A DNA stretch of 46,300 nt from an uncultured Lachnospiraceae bacterium (GTDB lineage: Bacteria > Bacillota > Clostridia > Lachnospirales > Lachnospiraceae), in contig CAMNWW010000001.1 of assembly GCA_946566415.1 (NCBI GenBank), positions 1 to 46,300 on the forward strand. Reading direction: 5' to 3'. Of this stretch, positions 9,015 to 16,582 are shown one piece after another. The translations under genes and the position numbers were made by a program. Below the pieces are notes generated by a model, which was not told where the DNA came from, did no database searches, and worked only from the letters and a program-made list of their open reading frames with translations. Each line of letters opens with the position of its first letter. Within the stretch, counting starts at the first letter, position 1.

Positions 9015-9470
9015 ATGACGAAAAAAGTATTATTAGCAATTTCGGGACTTCATATAATGGATATGGCGGGTGACGAACCGGAGGAAAGCGAGCCGATCGA
9101 AGTGATCACGCCGGCAAGCTATTACCTGAAAAATGGAAAACATTATATTCTATATGATGAAGTGATAGAAGGAAGCTCCCAAATAACGAAAAACAAGATT
9201 AAGATCACAGGAAATGAGGCGCTTGAAATTATTAAAAGCGGGGCGACCTCTTCACACATGATATTTGAAAAAAACAGAATGAACGCTACGCGCTATGAGA
9301 CGCCTTACGGAGAAATTCAGGTGGGGGTCTTTACAAAGTCGATGAACGTTGAGGAGAGCGAGGACTTCATCGGTGTGGAAGTGGAGTATGGACTGGATGT
9401 GAACAGCGAGCCGGTCGCGGACTGCCATATCAGCCTGTCTGTGCGCCCCGGGAATGCAAGGGTATTATGA
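9015..9470 (+). CDS. DUF1934 domain protein (YwiB-like beta-barrel)
   Basis: 151 residues, no signal peptide or membrane segment, rich in predicted beta strands. It matches my memory of DUF1934/YwiB proteins, which are small calycin-like barrels of unknown role: KKVLLAISGLH at the N-terminus, YYLKNGKHYILYDE, then TKNKIKITGNEALEIIKSG and the closing YGLDVNSEPVADCHISLSVR. The start follows a weak AGGGAAG site. It is a single-gene unit between the pfkA terminator and the AT-rich cassette downstream. Confidence 0.8.
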   Translation: MTKKVLLAISGLHIMDMAGDEPEESEPIEVITPASYYLKNGKHYILYDEVIEGSSQITKNKIKITGNEALEIIKSGATSSHMIFEKNRMNATRYETPYGEIQVGVFTKSMNVEESEDFIGVEVEYGLDVNSEPVADCHISLSVRPGNARVL

Positions 9471-9530
9471 TAAAGAAGATGTTATATAAATGCTGTACAA
9501 AAGGCTGTCCGATTGTATGGCATTTTTTCA

Positions 9531-9559
9531 TTGTACAAATTCTTTGTTCATGATATTCT
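9531..9559 (+). promoter_or_regulatory. Possible promoter of the HEPN/ATPase cassette
   Basis: TTGTAC (9531-9536), 17 bases, TATTCT (9554-9559). The octamer TGTACAAA occurs at 9494-9501 and again at 9532-9539 across the -35 box, which could be an operator pair. Both are candidates only. Confidence 0.4.
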
Positions 9560-9597
9560 ATAAACAGAATTATCAAAGAATGGCGGTGAAATAGTAT

Positions 9598-10065
9598 ATG
9601 CCACAAATGGGACAAGTTGATTTTTTGGAAACTTTACAGAGAATGTACAAAGATTCAAGAATTTTATTCAAAAATGGGGAATACTATAATTGTTGTTATT
9701 TGTGTGGATATATTTTAGAATGCGCATTAAAATATATTTTACAAAGATATGGGAAGAAGCAAGATGGGCAGTCATATTCTGTGAGTGATCTGAAAATATT
9801 GGCACATAATACGGCCAAATTGAATCAGGAGTTGGACGACTGGATCTCTATGACAGGAAGTGTCTCATCAGCATATCGGTTGGACTGCAGAGTAAAATGT
9901 CCATATATTTTTCTTGGGAAGGAAGGGCAGCCACATTGGAGTCCGGCTTATCGGTACGGGGATCATGCGAAATGGTTTGATAAAGAATACTGTGAGAAAT
10001 ATATGGAAGAAAGTAAGTATGTCTTTCAATTTGTAGCCAATATTGTTACCGGAGGTGTCATATGA
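9598..10065 (+). CDS. HEPN-like protein, first gene of a putative defence cassette
   Basis: 155 residues, cytosolic. The pattern around residues 8-60 (LETLQRMYKDSRILFKNGEY, then YLCGYILECALKYILQRYG) is that of HEPN-type four-helix proteins, where a paired small-residue helix carries GY.LE.ALK. Residues 66-85 (VSDLKILAHNTAKL) occupy the place where many HEPN proteins have an HDL.L motif. I cannot find a clean R-x4-6-H ribonuclease motif, so it may be a non-catalytic or divergent member. The stop overlaps the ATG of the ATPase gene (ATGA, 10062-10065), which indicates translational coupling. The gene is visibly more AT-rich than pfkA or metG, suggesting horizontal acquisition. The HEPN call rests on pattern only. 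Confidence 0.55.
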   Translation: MPQMGQVDFLETLQRMYKDSRILFKNGEYYNCCYLCGYILECALKYILQRYGKKQDGQSYSVSDLKILAHNTAKLNQELDDWISMTGSVSSAYRLDCRVKCPYIFLGKEGQPHWSPAYRYGDHAKWFDKEYCEKYMEESKYVFQFVANIVTGGVI

Positions 10066-12755
10066 TACATAATAATGAGGTGCTAAGCAGGGCCATTGAA
10101 GCGGCGGCTGGATTTGTAGATCAATATGATAATGTGGAAGTTTATATCGTACAGAATGTATATGGGAAGATTATTGTGTATGTCGGTACGGATCAGGAAA
10201 ATCTTGTAGTTGAGTTGGAAAAGAAAATGAGGGAAGTAATTGAACTCTGGCTGACTACGTGTGAGCTATACGAAAATAATCTTTTTGCAAAGATGGAAAT
10301 TGACTTGTGGAAACAGGAAACAGATCCTATGCGAAAAGGTGTTTGGGTGTTTGAAAAGTATATTACGAATATGTACTGGGATGCGAAAAGAAAAAAGAAA
10401 GCAAGATGCGCATTGAAGAGTAAATTAGTAAGCTTTTACTCTTTTAAAGGCGGAGTTGGAAGGACGACGACGATGATGCTGTCCGCGGTCGGGGCGGCAA
10501 GGCGGGGAAAGAAAGTCGTTGTAGTGGATTTTGATTTAGAAGCGCCTGGGGTCTCCAGCCTTTTTCCGGAAGGGATATTGTCCCAGTATGGACTGCTGGA
10601 TTTTTTTGTGGAAAGTAATGTGTACCCGGGAAATATAAATATTGACGAATATTTGTATCCGGTGAGCGAGTACTGCCATGTAAACCAATACGGCGGGGAG
10701 ATATATATTTTACCTGCGGTAGGAATGGCGGCAAGGAATGATGCGGATTTGTATCGAAAAAACCTGATGCGGTTTGATATGGATGTTCCCGCATATGATG
10801 AAGAAAAAACACCTATTGACATACTATTGACGAAAATAGATTCATTTTTGACGCCAGACTACATTTTCATAGATACAAGATCCGGTATTCACCAGATCGG
10901 CGGAATTACATTAACAAGGTATTCAGACCTTGCATTAATGTTTTTTTATGGCAGTAGCCAAAACTTAGAAGGAATGAGAATGACACTTCCGGTTTTAAAG
11001 AGCAGTGATACGCCATTTTTATTAGTGAACAGCAAAGTTCCGGTTAATGAATCATTAGCCCAGATAGAAAAAAAAATATATATTGAAGGCGCGTATAATG
11101 CTTTAAGTATGTGTGACATAGAGTATCAGCATAATGAGATTCTTTTGGAAGATGAAACGGCAGAGCACTATCCGGTTCATATTACGTACAATGCAGGGTT
11201 AGAGGTTGTTGCATCAGTAGAGCAGCTCTTAAAAGGATATAAAGAGCAGGAAACAGAGTATAATGGAATTGTAAGCATAATTGAAGATACTCTGCAAAAT
11301 GACACTGCGGATGCTGCAACAGAAGAGGATAGTATTCAAACTCAGGAGATTGTAGAAGCATTTTCTAATATTATGGGAAAGCTGGAGACAGCTGCTGCTG
11401 AGGACGAATTTACAACGGAAATAGATCTGAGAAATAATTTTTATCCGTTAAAAGGTTATACCTTTATTTTTGATCAAAGAAAGTTTTTGGTTCTTGGACA
11501 GAAAGGAGTAGGGAAAACAGCTCTGTTCAGCGCTTTAAAGAATAATGAATATGCGAAAGCTTTGGCAAAGTATTTGAATGTGGGTACAGAACAATATGAG
11601 CATACAGAATGGATTGTTGGAACTTCGCAGGCATCAAATTATATTGATATTTTTAGCTGCCTGAACAGTGCGGAACAAATACGCGGCTTTTTGTATTATG
11701 AAACACTGAGAATTTTACTGGAAAACGATCCCGGCCTACAAAGCATTGTTTGCGGGAGTGATGCTGGGAGTATGTTTCGCGGGAAGTTTGATGTTGAAAA
11801 ATGCAGTCTTCTGTCAGGAGAAATGGCATACGAATTAAAAAAAATATTAGAAGAGGTAAATAAGGAATACGAAAAAAAGAACGTTGTGATTACCATCATA
11901 TACGACGCATTGGACCGAATTGTGGCGCCGGAAGACCGTAGGAAATTTGTCAGCGCGTTAATCGAGATGTGGTATATGAATGAGAGCACGATGCAAAATG
12001 TGCGGAGTAAAATTTTTCTGCGAAAGGATATTTATGATAGAGAGGTGAATGTGCCTGACAAGGTTAAATTGAAAAATTATTCTGTTACGCTTGCATGGGA
12101 TTATGATCAGTTATTTGCCATGATATGGAAACGTGCCATCAGCATTTCAAATCCTGTAAAAAAATTATACGAAAAAATAGTGTCGAAACAAATTAGTGAA
12201 GTATCCGGATTAGGGTATATTCCCGCAGTGAGCGCGGAAGAAAACAGGAGAATGCTGTCGGCGCTTATAGGTGTAAAAATGGGGAGCGGCAATAAGGCGT
12301 CGACATATAATTGGTTTAAAAACAGGCTGTCTGATACACAAGGAATAATTGTGCCAAGAAGTATGATTGACATTTTTGCTAAGGCGGCAGAGGAAGAGTC
12401 GCAAAGTGACGGGAAACAGCCAATTACAAAAAGTATAATACGTCCGCGATGTTTTGAGGATGTGCTTCCAGAGGTATCAGAAAAGAGAGTGATTGATTTG
12501 AAAGAGGAATTTCAAGAATACGCTCTATTTTTTGATAGTTTGAAGGATACAGTTCAAAGATCGCCAGTCGAGGAAAAAATACTTCAGGAAGCCTTGCGGC
12601 GGTGTGGATTTGAGAACCCACAGGAAGAAATATTTAATTTGGTTAATATCGGGATATTGAAACAATATCCACGAAAAATATCAGATCCGATACGTTACCA
12701 TTTCCCTGATATTTATTTGCGGGGGTTAGGCTTGCAAAGAGCAGGTATGCGGTAA
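10062..12755 (+). CDS. Double P-loop ATPase with KGGVGR (MinD/ParA-like) and STAND/AAA-like domains
   Basis: 897 residues, cytosolic. Residues 1-115 are an uncharacterised N-terminal module. A SIMIBI (ParA/MinD-type) ATPase follows: deviant Walker A KGGVGRTT at 129-136 and VVVDFDLEAPG (D156, D158) as the switch region. A second P-loop lies far downstream, GQKGVGKT at 479-486, with a Walker B-like IIYDALDR (D615, D618) as in STAND/KAP-type NTPases. The C-terminus (about 820-897) looks like a winged helix ending in PDIYLRGLGLQRAG. KGGVGR-type ATPases are known from bacterial conflict systems, often with separate effectors; here the partner is the HEPN-like gene that overlaps it by four bases. 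A sensing or switch ATPase controlling the HEPN partner is my inference. The frame is complete and no lesion is seen. Confidence 0.8.
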   Translation: MIHNNEVLSRAIEAAAGFVDQYDNVEVYIVQNVYGKIIVYVGTDQENLVVELEKKMREVIELWLTTCELYENNLFAKMEIDLWKQETDPMRKGVWVFEKYITNMYWDAKRKKKARCALKSKLVSFYSFKGGVGRTTTMMLSAVGAARRGKKVVVVDFDLEAPGVSSLFPEGILSQYGLLDFFVESNVYPGNINIDEYLYPVSEYCHVNQYGGEIYILPAVGMAARNDADLYRKNLMRFDMDVPAYDEEKTPIDILLTKIDSFLTPDYIFIDTRSGIHQIGGITLTRYSDLALMFFYGSSQNLEGMRMTLPVLKSSDTPFLLVNSKVPVNESLAQIEKKIYIEGAYNALSMCDIEYQHNEILLEDETAEHYPVHITYNAGLEVVASVEQLLKGYKEQETEYNGIVSIIEDTLQNDTADAATEEDSIQTQEIVEAFSNIMGKLETAAAEDEFTTEIDLRNNFYPLKGYTFIFDQRKFLVLGQKGVGKTALFSALKNNEYAKALAKYLNVGTEQYEHTEWIVGTSQASNYIDIFSCLNSAEQIRGFLYYETLRILLENDPGLQSIVCGSDAGSMFRGKFDVEKCSLLSGEMAYELKKILEEVNKEYEKKNVVITIIYDALDRIVAPEDRRKFVSALIEMWYMNESTMQNVRSKIFLRKDIYDREVNVPDKVKLKNYSVTLAWDYDQLFAMIWKRAISISNPVKKLYEKIVSKQISEVSGLGYIPAVSAEENRRMLSALIGVKMGSGNKASTYNWFKNRLSDTQGIIVPRSMIDIFAKAAEEESQSDGKQPITKSIIRPRCFEDVLPEVSEKRVIDLKEEFQEYALFFDSLKDTVQRSPVEEKILQEALRRCGFENPQEEIFNLVNIGILKQYPRKISDPIRYHFPDIYLRGLGLQRAGMR

Positions 12756-12768
12756 AACAGAGCAGAAC

Positions 12769-12832
12769 AAAAAAATCCCCTCCGGAAATCCATTGCTGTA
12801 AAGCATGAATCACGGAGGGGGTTCTTTATTTC
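12769..12832. terminator. Bidirectional terminator between the ATPase gene and the convergent membrane protein gene
   Basis: CCCCTCCG (12777-12784) pairs with CGGAGGGG (12813-12820). An A run precedes (12769-12775) and T-rich sequence follows, so it can serve both convergent genes. The loop (about 28 bases) can form a further small stem. Confidence 0.8.
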
Positions 12833-13335
12833 TTTTTATTTTTCTTCGTGTCTTTATCGGTTTCCTTTATCTCTTTCAGCTCTTTATCGGCTTTATCACG
12901 AAGCTTTGCAAAGAAGCCTTTCTTTTTCTTCGGTGTTTCCAAGGGACCTCTTACACCCCTGACTGCCGTTATGTAAATGCCGCTTACAGTAGCCTTGACT
13001 TCTTTTTTGACGGGAATCAGGTCATAAACCCGATCGTCGCACATTAAGGTCATAATCCTTGGACCGACCTTTGCCTTCACAATCGGCACCTTGGACCGGC
13101 GCAGGTACTTCGGAGTCTGTTCCATGACGACGGCGGGCAGATTCGCGTCTCTTAGGCGCATCCTGGCTTTATCGATTATCAACATGGACATCTGCTGCGC
13201 AGAAGCTGCGATCATTTCTTCTTGTTCTTCCTGCTTTTTCTGCATCTTTTTTCCCAGAAAATAGAGGGCGACAATGACAATGATTAAAACGACTAAAATT
13301 ACTAATAAAACAATAGTTACTGTATTCACAGGCAA
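12826..13335 (-). CDS. Membrane-anchored protein of unknown function
   Basis: 169 residues. Residues 4-28 form one strongly hydrophobic helix, followed by KKMQKKQEEQEEM, a charged linker. The middle (about 50-135) has a compact folded-looking region with VPIVKAKVGPRIMTLMCDD and VSGIYITAVRGVRGP. The tail is very lysine-rich (KKKKGFFAKLRDKADKELKE onward). The topology suggests an N-terminal anchor with a cytosolic domain. A GAGGATTGCC-type site precedes the start on this strand. I do not recognise the family. It stands alone, divergent from the FKBP lipoprotein gene. Confidence 0.75.
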   Translation of the reverse strand: MPVNTVTIVLLVILVVLIIVIVALYFLGKKMQKKQEEQEEMIAASAQQMSMLIIDKARMRLRDANLPAVVMEQTPKYLRRSKVPIVKAKVGPRIMTLMCDDRVYDLIPVKKEVKATVSGIYITAVRGVRGPLETPKKKKGFFAKLRDKADKELKEIKETDKDTKKNKKK

Positions 13336-13411
13336 TCCTCCTCAAAACGTAATTCTTCATCCCACTAAGATATTGTAACATCCTTTGTGGACAAGCGCAA
13401 GAGATTTACTG

Positions 13412-13440
13412 TTTTCAATTTCAGAGTTATGTGGTATACT
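13412..13440 (+). promoter_or_regulatory. Promoter for the FKBP lipoprotein gene
   Basis: TTTTCA (13412-13417), 17 bases, TATACT (13435-13440), 32 bases before the ATG. The -10 is good and the -35 is weak. Confidence 0.5.
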
Positions 13441-13472
13441 GTTCATTACGGAAAACTTCGGAGGTATAAATT

Positions 13473-14543
13473 ATGAAAATGAAAAAGGCAATGCTGGCGG
13501 CAGGGATCTTAGCAGCAGTATTTTTTCTTACCGGTTGTTCGGGGGAGCTTTCAAATGATTATGTGACGATCAGCCAGTATAAAGATATGGAAATAGAGAA
13601 GGAAGAGCCAAAAGCGGTGACGGACGACCAGGTCGAGGTATATATCCAGAGCGTACAGGAGTCCAAAGCGGAGACGAAGGAGATCACAGACCGAGCGGCC
13701 GAGCTTGGGGATACGGCAGTGATCGACTATGAGGGAAAGCGGGACGGAGTAGCGTTTGAGGGAGGTACAGATACGAACTATCCGCTTGGACTGGGGAGCG
13801 GCGCATTTATCCCTGGTTTTGAGGAAGCGATCGTAGGACATAATATCGGGGAGACCTTTGACATACCCCTGACGTTCCCGGAACCATACGACAACAATCC
13901 GGATCTTGCCGGGCAGGAAGTTGTATTTACAGTAACCCTGCATTCTCTGGCCCGCAGGGAGGTTCCGGAACTGGACGACGCATTTGTAAAGAGTGTTTCC
14001 GAGACATCCAAAACGGTGGAGGAATATAAAAAAGAAATCCGCGCTTCTCTTGAGGAGGAGGTCCAGAAAGAGGCGGATAACGCTTTTGAAGAGAGCGCGT
14101 GGAATGCAGTACTCGAGAATACGGTGGTAAACCGCTATCCCAGAGAAGAACTGCAGAAAATAGCGGCGAAGATCAGGGAAGATTATGAAGGCATAGCACA
14201 GAGCTACGAAATGGATTTTGAGGATTTCCTGGAGGCTGCTATGCAGATGGATGAAGACACGTTCCAGGCAGAGGCGTCCAAGGAAGCGAAGAGGCGGGTG
14301 AAGGAGGCTCAGATCATCAGCCTGATCGCGGAAAAAGAGGATGTCGACCTATCGGACGAGGCGAAAGAGCCGATGTATGAACTGCTGGCAGAGGAAAGGG
14401 AATTCGACAGCGCTGAGTCGCTCAAAAAGGCTATTAAAGAGGCCGGAGCAGAGGAGGATTTTGACCAGGAAGTAGAGTTTATGCTGATGAAGAAATGGGT
14501 GGCGGCGCATTGTAAACCCGTAGAAAAGACCGCACAAGAATAG
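13473..14543 (+). CDS. Trigger-factor-like FKBP peptidyl-prolyl isomerase lipoprotein
   Basis: 356 residues. The signal peptide ends in the lipobox LTGC (C22), so this is a membrane-anchored extracytoplasmic lipoprotein. Residues 25-80 resemble the linker before the isomerase domain of trigger factor. An FKBP domain spans about 85-165 (DTAVIDYEGKRDGVAFEGG, then GSGAFIPGFEEAIVGHNIGE), and residues 170-350 form the helical C-terminal chaperone arms. It has no ribosome-binding N-terminal domain, as expected for a secreted version. The predicted role is folding of exported proteins outside the membrane, comparable to PrsA-type foldases. It has GGAGG seven bases before the ATG. It is transcribed alone, ending at the hairpin at 14571-14614. 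Confidence 0.9.
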   Translation: MKMKKAMLAAGILAAVFFLTGCSGELSNDYVTISQYKDMEIEKEEPKAVTDDQVEVYIQSVQESKAETKEITDRAAELGDTAVIDYEGKRDGVAFEGGTDTNYPLGLGSGAFIPGFEEAIVGHNIGETFDIPLTFPEPYDNNPDLAGQEVVFTVTLHSLARREVPELDDAFVKSVSETSKTVEEYKKEIRASLEEEVQKEADNAFEESAWNAVLENTVVNRYPREELQKIAAKIREDYEGIAQSYEMDFEDFLEAAMQMDEDTFQAEASKEAKRRVKEAQIISLIAEKEDVDLSDEAKEPMYELLAEEREFDSAESLKKAIKEAGAEEDFDQEVEFMLMKKWVAAHCKPVEKTAQE

Positions 14544-14570
14544 AGTCGGCCGTACTTGGCAGAGAATACT

Positions 14571-14614
14571 AAGAAAAGGAGGTCTGACCTTAGCGGCAGA
14601 CCTCCTGATTTCTT
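14571..14614 (+). terminator. Terminator after the FKBP lipoprotein gene
   Basis: AGGAGGTCTG (14577-14586) pairs with CAGACCTCCT (14597-14606). The stem extends with AAGAAA/TTTCTT, giving the T-rich 3' side. Confidence 0.8.
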
Positions 14615-14642
14615 AGGTGTAAATATAACACAAATATATTTG

Positions 14643-14938
14643 CCTCCCCATAAAATGAGGAGAACCGATGTCCAGTTTCCTGAACATCGGCATTTATGAA
14701 AAAGAAAAATATATGTGAAAAAGTTATCGTCCTTGAATGATATTAGTATAAAAAGAAAATATGATAAAAGTGTGATGAGATTTTAAAAGAATTGTGAATA
14801 GAACATGAATTTTTAATCTGTACGGCTGCGATTCACGGTAGGCGTCAGGTTTTGCGAATTTTGTGGGGCAGCCGTGAATCGCATTTCTATCTGTACGGCT
14901 GCGGATTTCGTAAAGGTGCGAAAAGGAGGTATTGGAAG
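14643..14938 (+). repeat. Gene-free stretch with repeated and inverted CGGCTGC motifs before niaR
   Basis: No gene is seen here. A 15-base direct repeat ATCTGTACGGCTGCG lies at 14816-14830 and 14889-14903. Between the copies, CCGTGAATCGC (14872-14882) is the exact complement of GCGATTCACGG (14828-14838), and GCAGCCG (14868-14874) can pair with either repeat copy. A separate stem-loop at 14665-14690 starts CCGATGT and ends ACATCGG. A related GCAGCCG...CGAATTTTGT mix occurs at 45130-45154, hinting at a dispersed intergenic element. Confidence 0.5.
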
Positions 14939-15454
14939 ATGAGCGGCGGCGTAAAGCGGAGGGAAGAAATGCTCTCCATGATAAAAAGGAGCAAAAAGCC
15001 GGTTCCCGGTAAAGAACTGGCAGAGATGTTCGGAGTGAGCAGACAGGTTATCGTGCAGGATATTGCGCTCATAAGGGCCTCGGGGCATGAGGTTTTTTCC
15101 ACTAACCGAGGATATCTCCTAAATGAACCGCATACGGTGAGCCGTGTTTTCAAAGTCAGCCATACAGAGGATGAACTGGAGGACGAGCTGTGCTCGATCG
15201 TAGATCTGGGCGGAGAGGTTGTAAATGTCATGGTGAACCACCGGGTATATGGACGGATGGAAGCGCCCCTTCATATCACTTCCCGCAGGAAGGCGGCGGA
15301 ATTTATAGAAGATATCCGCAGTGGCAAGTCCAGCCCGCTTATGAATATTACCTCCCATTATCATTACCATACAGTGGAGGCAGACTGTGAGGACACGCTC
15401 AATATTATAGAGGAAATGCTGCGCAGAAAGAAATATTTGGTCGAAAGCCGGTAA
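14939..15454 (+). CDS. niaR: NiaR-type transcriptional repressor (HTH plus 3H domain)
   Basis: 171 residues from the ATG at 14939, chosen for AAAGGAGG ending about nine bases before it. An in-frame earlier ATG at 14852 has no site and lies in the repeat region. Residues 5-60 are a winged helix of the HTH_11 type (GKELAEMFGVSRQVIVQDI, then GHEVFSTNRGYLL). Residues 75-170 are the 3H domain, named for its histidines (VNHRVYGR, LHITSR, SHYHYHTVEAD). NiaR represses niacin uptake and NAD synthesis genes when nicotinic acid is abundant. No nad or niacin transporter gene is adjacent, so it probably acts elsewhere on the chromosome. Confidence 0.87.
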   Translation: MSGGVKRREEMLSMIKRSKKPVPGKELAEMFGVSRQVIVQDIALIRASGHEVFSTNRGYLLNEPHTVSRVFKVSHTEDELEDELCSIVDLGGEVVNVMVNHRVYGRMEAPLHITSRRKAAEFIEDIRSGKSSPLMNITSHYHYHTVEADCEDTLNIIEEMLRRKKYLVESR

Positions 15455-15545
15455 AAACCGAATTTAAGAGAGTTTTGCGGCATAGAGGTTTGTACAAAAG
15501 ATGAATATATTTCATTTTATAAATGAAAAGAGTTCACGCTTTCAC

Positions 15546-15573
15546 TTTACATCGGCGAACTTTGTACTATAAT
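15546..15573 (+). promoter_or_regulatory. Promoter of the 2-oxoacid:ferredoxin oxidoreductase operon
   Basis: TTTACA (15546-15551), 16 bases, TATAAT (15568-15573). The start would be near 15580, leaving a leader of about 100 bases. Confidence 0.7.
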
Positions 15574-15579
15574 GAGTAC

Positions 15580-15683
15580 AGTACTTAGCGAGGTATTGCA
15601 CGAGCAATAGTACGAATTACCCCGTCCTGCGGGGTAGAGAATGCGAAAAGCAGTGGAACGATAGAGTGAAGGAGAGGAAAGCA
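15580..15683 (+). promoter_or_regulatory. Structured leader upstream of the oxidoreductase operon
   Basis: Two clear stem-loops: TATTGC/GCAATA (15594-15609) with an ACGA loop, and TACCCCG/CGGGGTA (15618-15636) with a TCCTG loop. GTAC segments flank the first and could close a larger junction. No T tract follows either stem. I do not recognise a riboswitch. The palindrome TTTCATTT-TAT-AAATGAAA at 15510-15528 lies further upstream, before the promoter. Confidence 0.45.
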
Positions 15684-16289
15684 ATGGGAAGAGAACTTGA
15701 GGTTAGATGGCATGGAAGAGGCGGACAGGGCGCAAAGACAGCGGCGCTTTTACTGGCGGACGTAGCGTTTAAGACAGGAAAACACGTACAGGGGTTTCCG
15801 GAGTACGGACCGGAACGTATGGGGGCGCCGATCACCGCTTATAACCGGATCAGCGACGAGACGATCCGGGTTCATTCCAACATTTATACACCGGATCTGG
15901 TCGTAGTAGTGGATGAGACGCTGCTCCATTCTGTAGATGTTACGGCGGGACTTAAGGCGGATGGCGCAGTCATTATCAATACCCCGAAAACCAGAGAAGA
16001 GATACTTCCGCTGCTGAATGGATATATGGGAAATGTCTATGTGGTGGACGCCAGAATGATTTCCGAGGAGACACTTGGAAAATATTTTCCGAATTCTCCG
16101 ATGCTTGCGGCGGCAGTGGCTGTCAGCGGCGTGATGGACAGGGAGACGTTTATTTCTAATATGCGTGCGTCCTATGAGCACAAATTTGCGAAAAAGCCGG
16201 AAGTGATCGAAGGAAATATGAAAGCGTTGGAAAAGACTTTTGATATGTTGGAGGATGCGCTTGCTGAAAGTGAGAGAAAGAGCGCATAA
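15684..16289 (+). CDS. porG: 2-oxoacid:ferredoxin oxidoreductase, gamma subunit
   Basis: 201 residues from the ATG at 15684; GGAGAGG at 15671-15677 supports this over the in-frame GTG at 15666. It is the gamma subunit of a four-subunit enzyme that oxidatively decarboxylates pyruvate or a related 2-oxoacid to acyl-CoA and reduced ferredoxin. Typical motifs are RWHGRGGQGAKTAALLLADV, FPEYGPERMGAPITAYNRI and the conserved VVVDETLL. The subunit order gamma, delta, alpha, beta follows, as in Thermotoga-type POR and VOR enzymes; pyruvate versus branched-chain substrate is not decidable here. The gene itself is intact, but its delta and alpha partners are not. Confidence 0.87.
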   Translation: MGRELEVRWHGRGGQGAKTAALLLADVAFKTGKHVQGFPEYGPERMGAPITAYNRISDETIRVHSNIYTPDLVVVVDETLLHSVDVTAGLKADGAVIINTPKTREEILPLLNGYMGNVYVVDARMISEETLGKYFPNSPMLAAAVAVSGVMDRETFISNMRASYEHKFAKKPEVIEGNMKALEKTFDMLEDALAESERKSA

Positions 16290-16320
16290 CGATAGCGCAT
16301 GGACGAACAGGAGGTAAAAG

Positions 16321-16582
16321 ATCGGCAAATGAGAACGGATGTAAAAAAATAAACGAACACAGTCCACATCAGGAATTGACGGAAGGACTGATGATGTTCG
16401 CAGGCGGAACTTCAAAATATTTTGAGACCGGAGAATGGAGGACCAGCACTCCGGTTTTTCATGCAGACCTGTGCAGACAATGTTTGCTGTGTGCTCCCGT
16501 ATGCCCGGATTCTAGTATACCGGTATGTGATGCCTGCTTTCCCGATCACGCCGTCCACGGAGATCCCGCAGATGGTTTCTAA
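16321..16582 (+). pseudogene. porD: 2-oxoacid:ferredoxin oxidoreductase, delta (ferredoxin) subunit remnant
   Basis: The delta-subunit frame is recognisable from about 16325 (A-N-E-N, later TEGLMMFAGG and FETGEWRTSTPVF) to CPDSSIPV at 16502-16525. The first 4Fe-4S motif CRQCLLCAPVCP is present. The sequence then jumps into the alpha subunit in a different frame and stops at 16582, so the second 4Fe-4S motif is gone. The expected start codon after AGGAGG (16309-16314) reads ATCG at 16321-16324 instead of ATG, as if one C had been inserted. The intact protein would carry two clusters passing electrons from the catalytic subunits to external ferredoxin. It is either a true lesion or an assembly fault. 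Confidence 0.8.

Noticed and set aside
14665..14690. Stem-loop between the FKBP gene and niaR as a second terminator
   Set aside because: No T tract follows, and the FKBP gene already has a good terminator at 14571-14614.
16422..16526. Open frame extending the alpha subunit upstream to an ATG at 16422
   Set aside because: The extra residues are delta-subunit sequence read in the wrong frame; they have no alpha-subunit similarity and no ribosome binding site.
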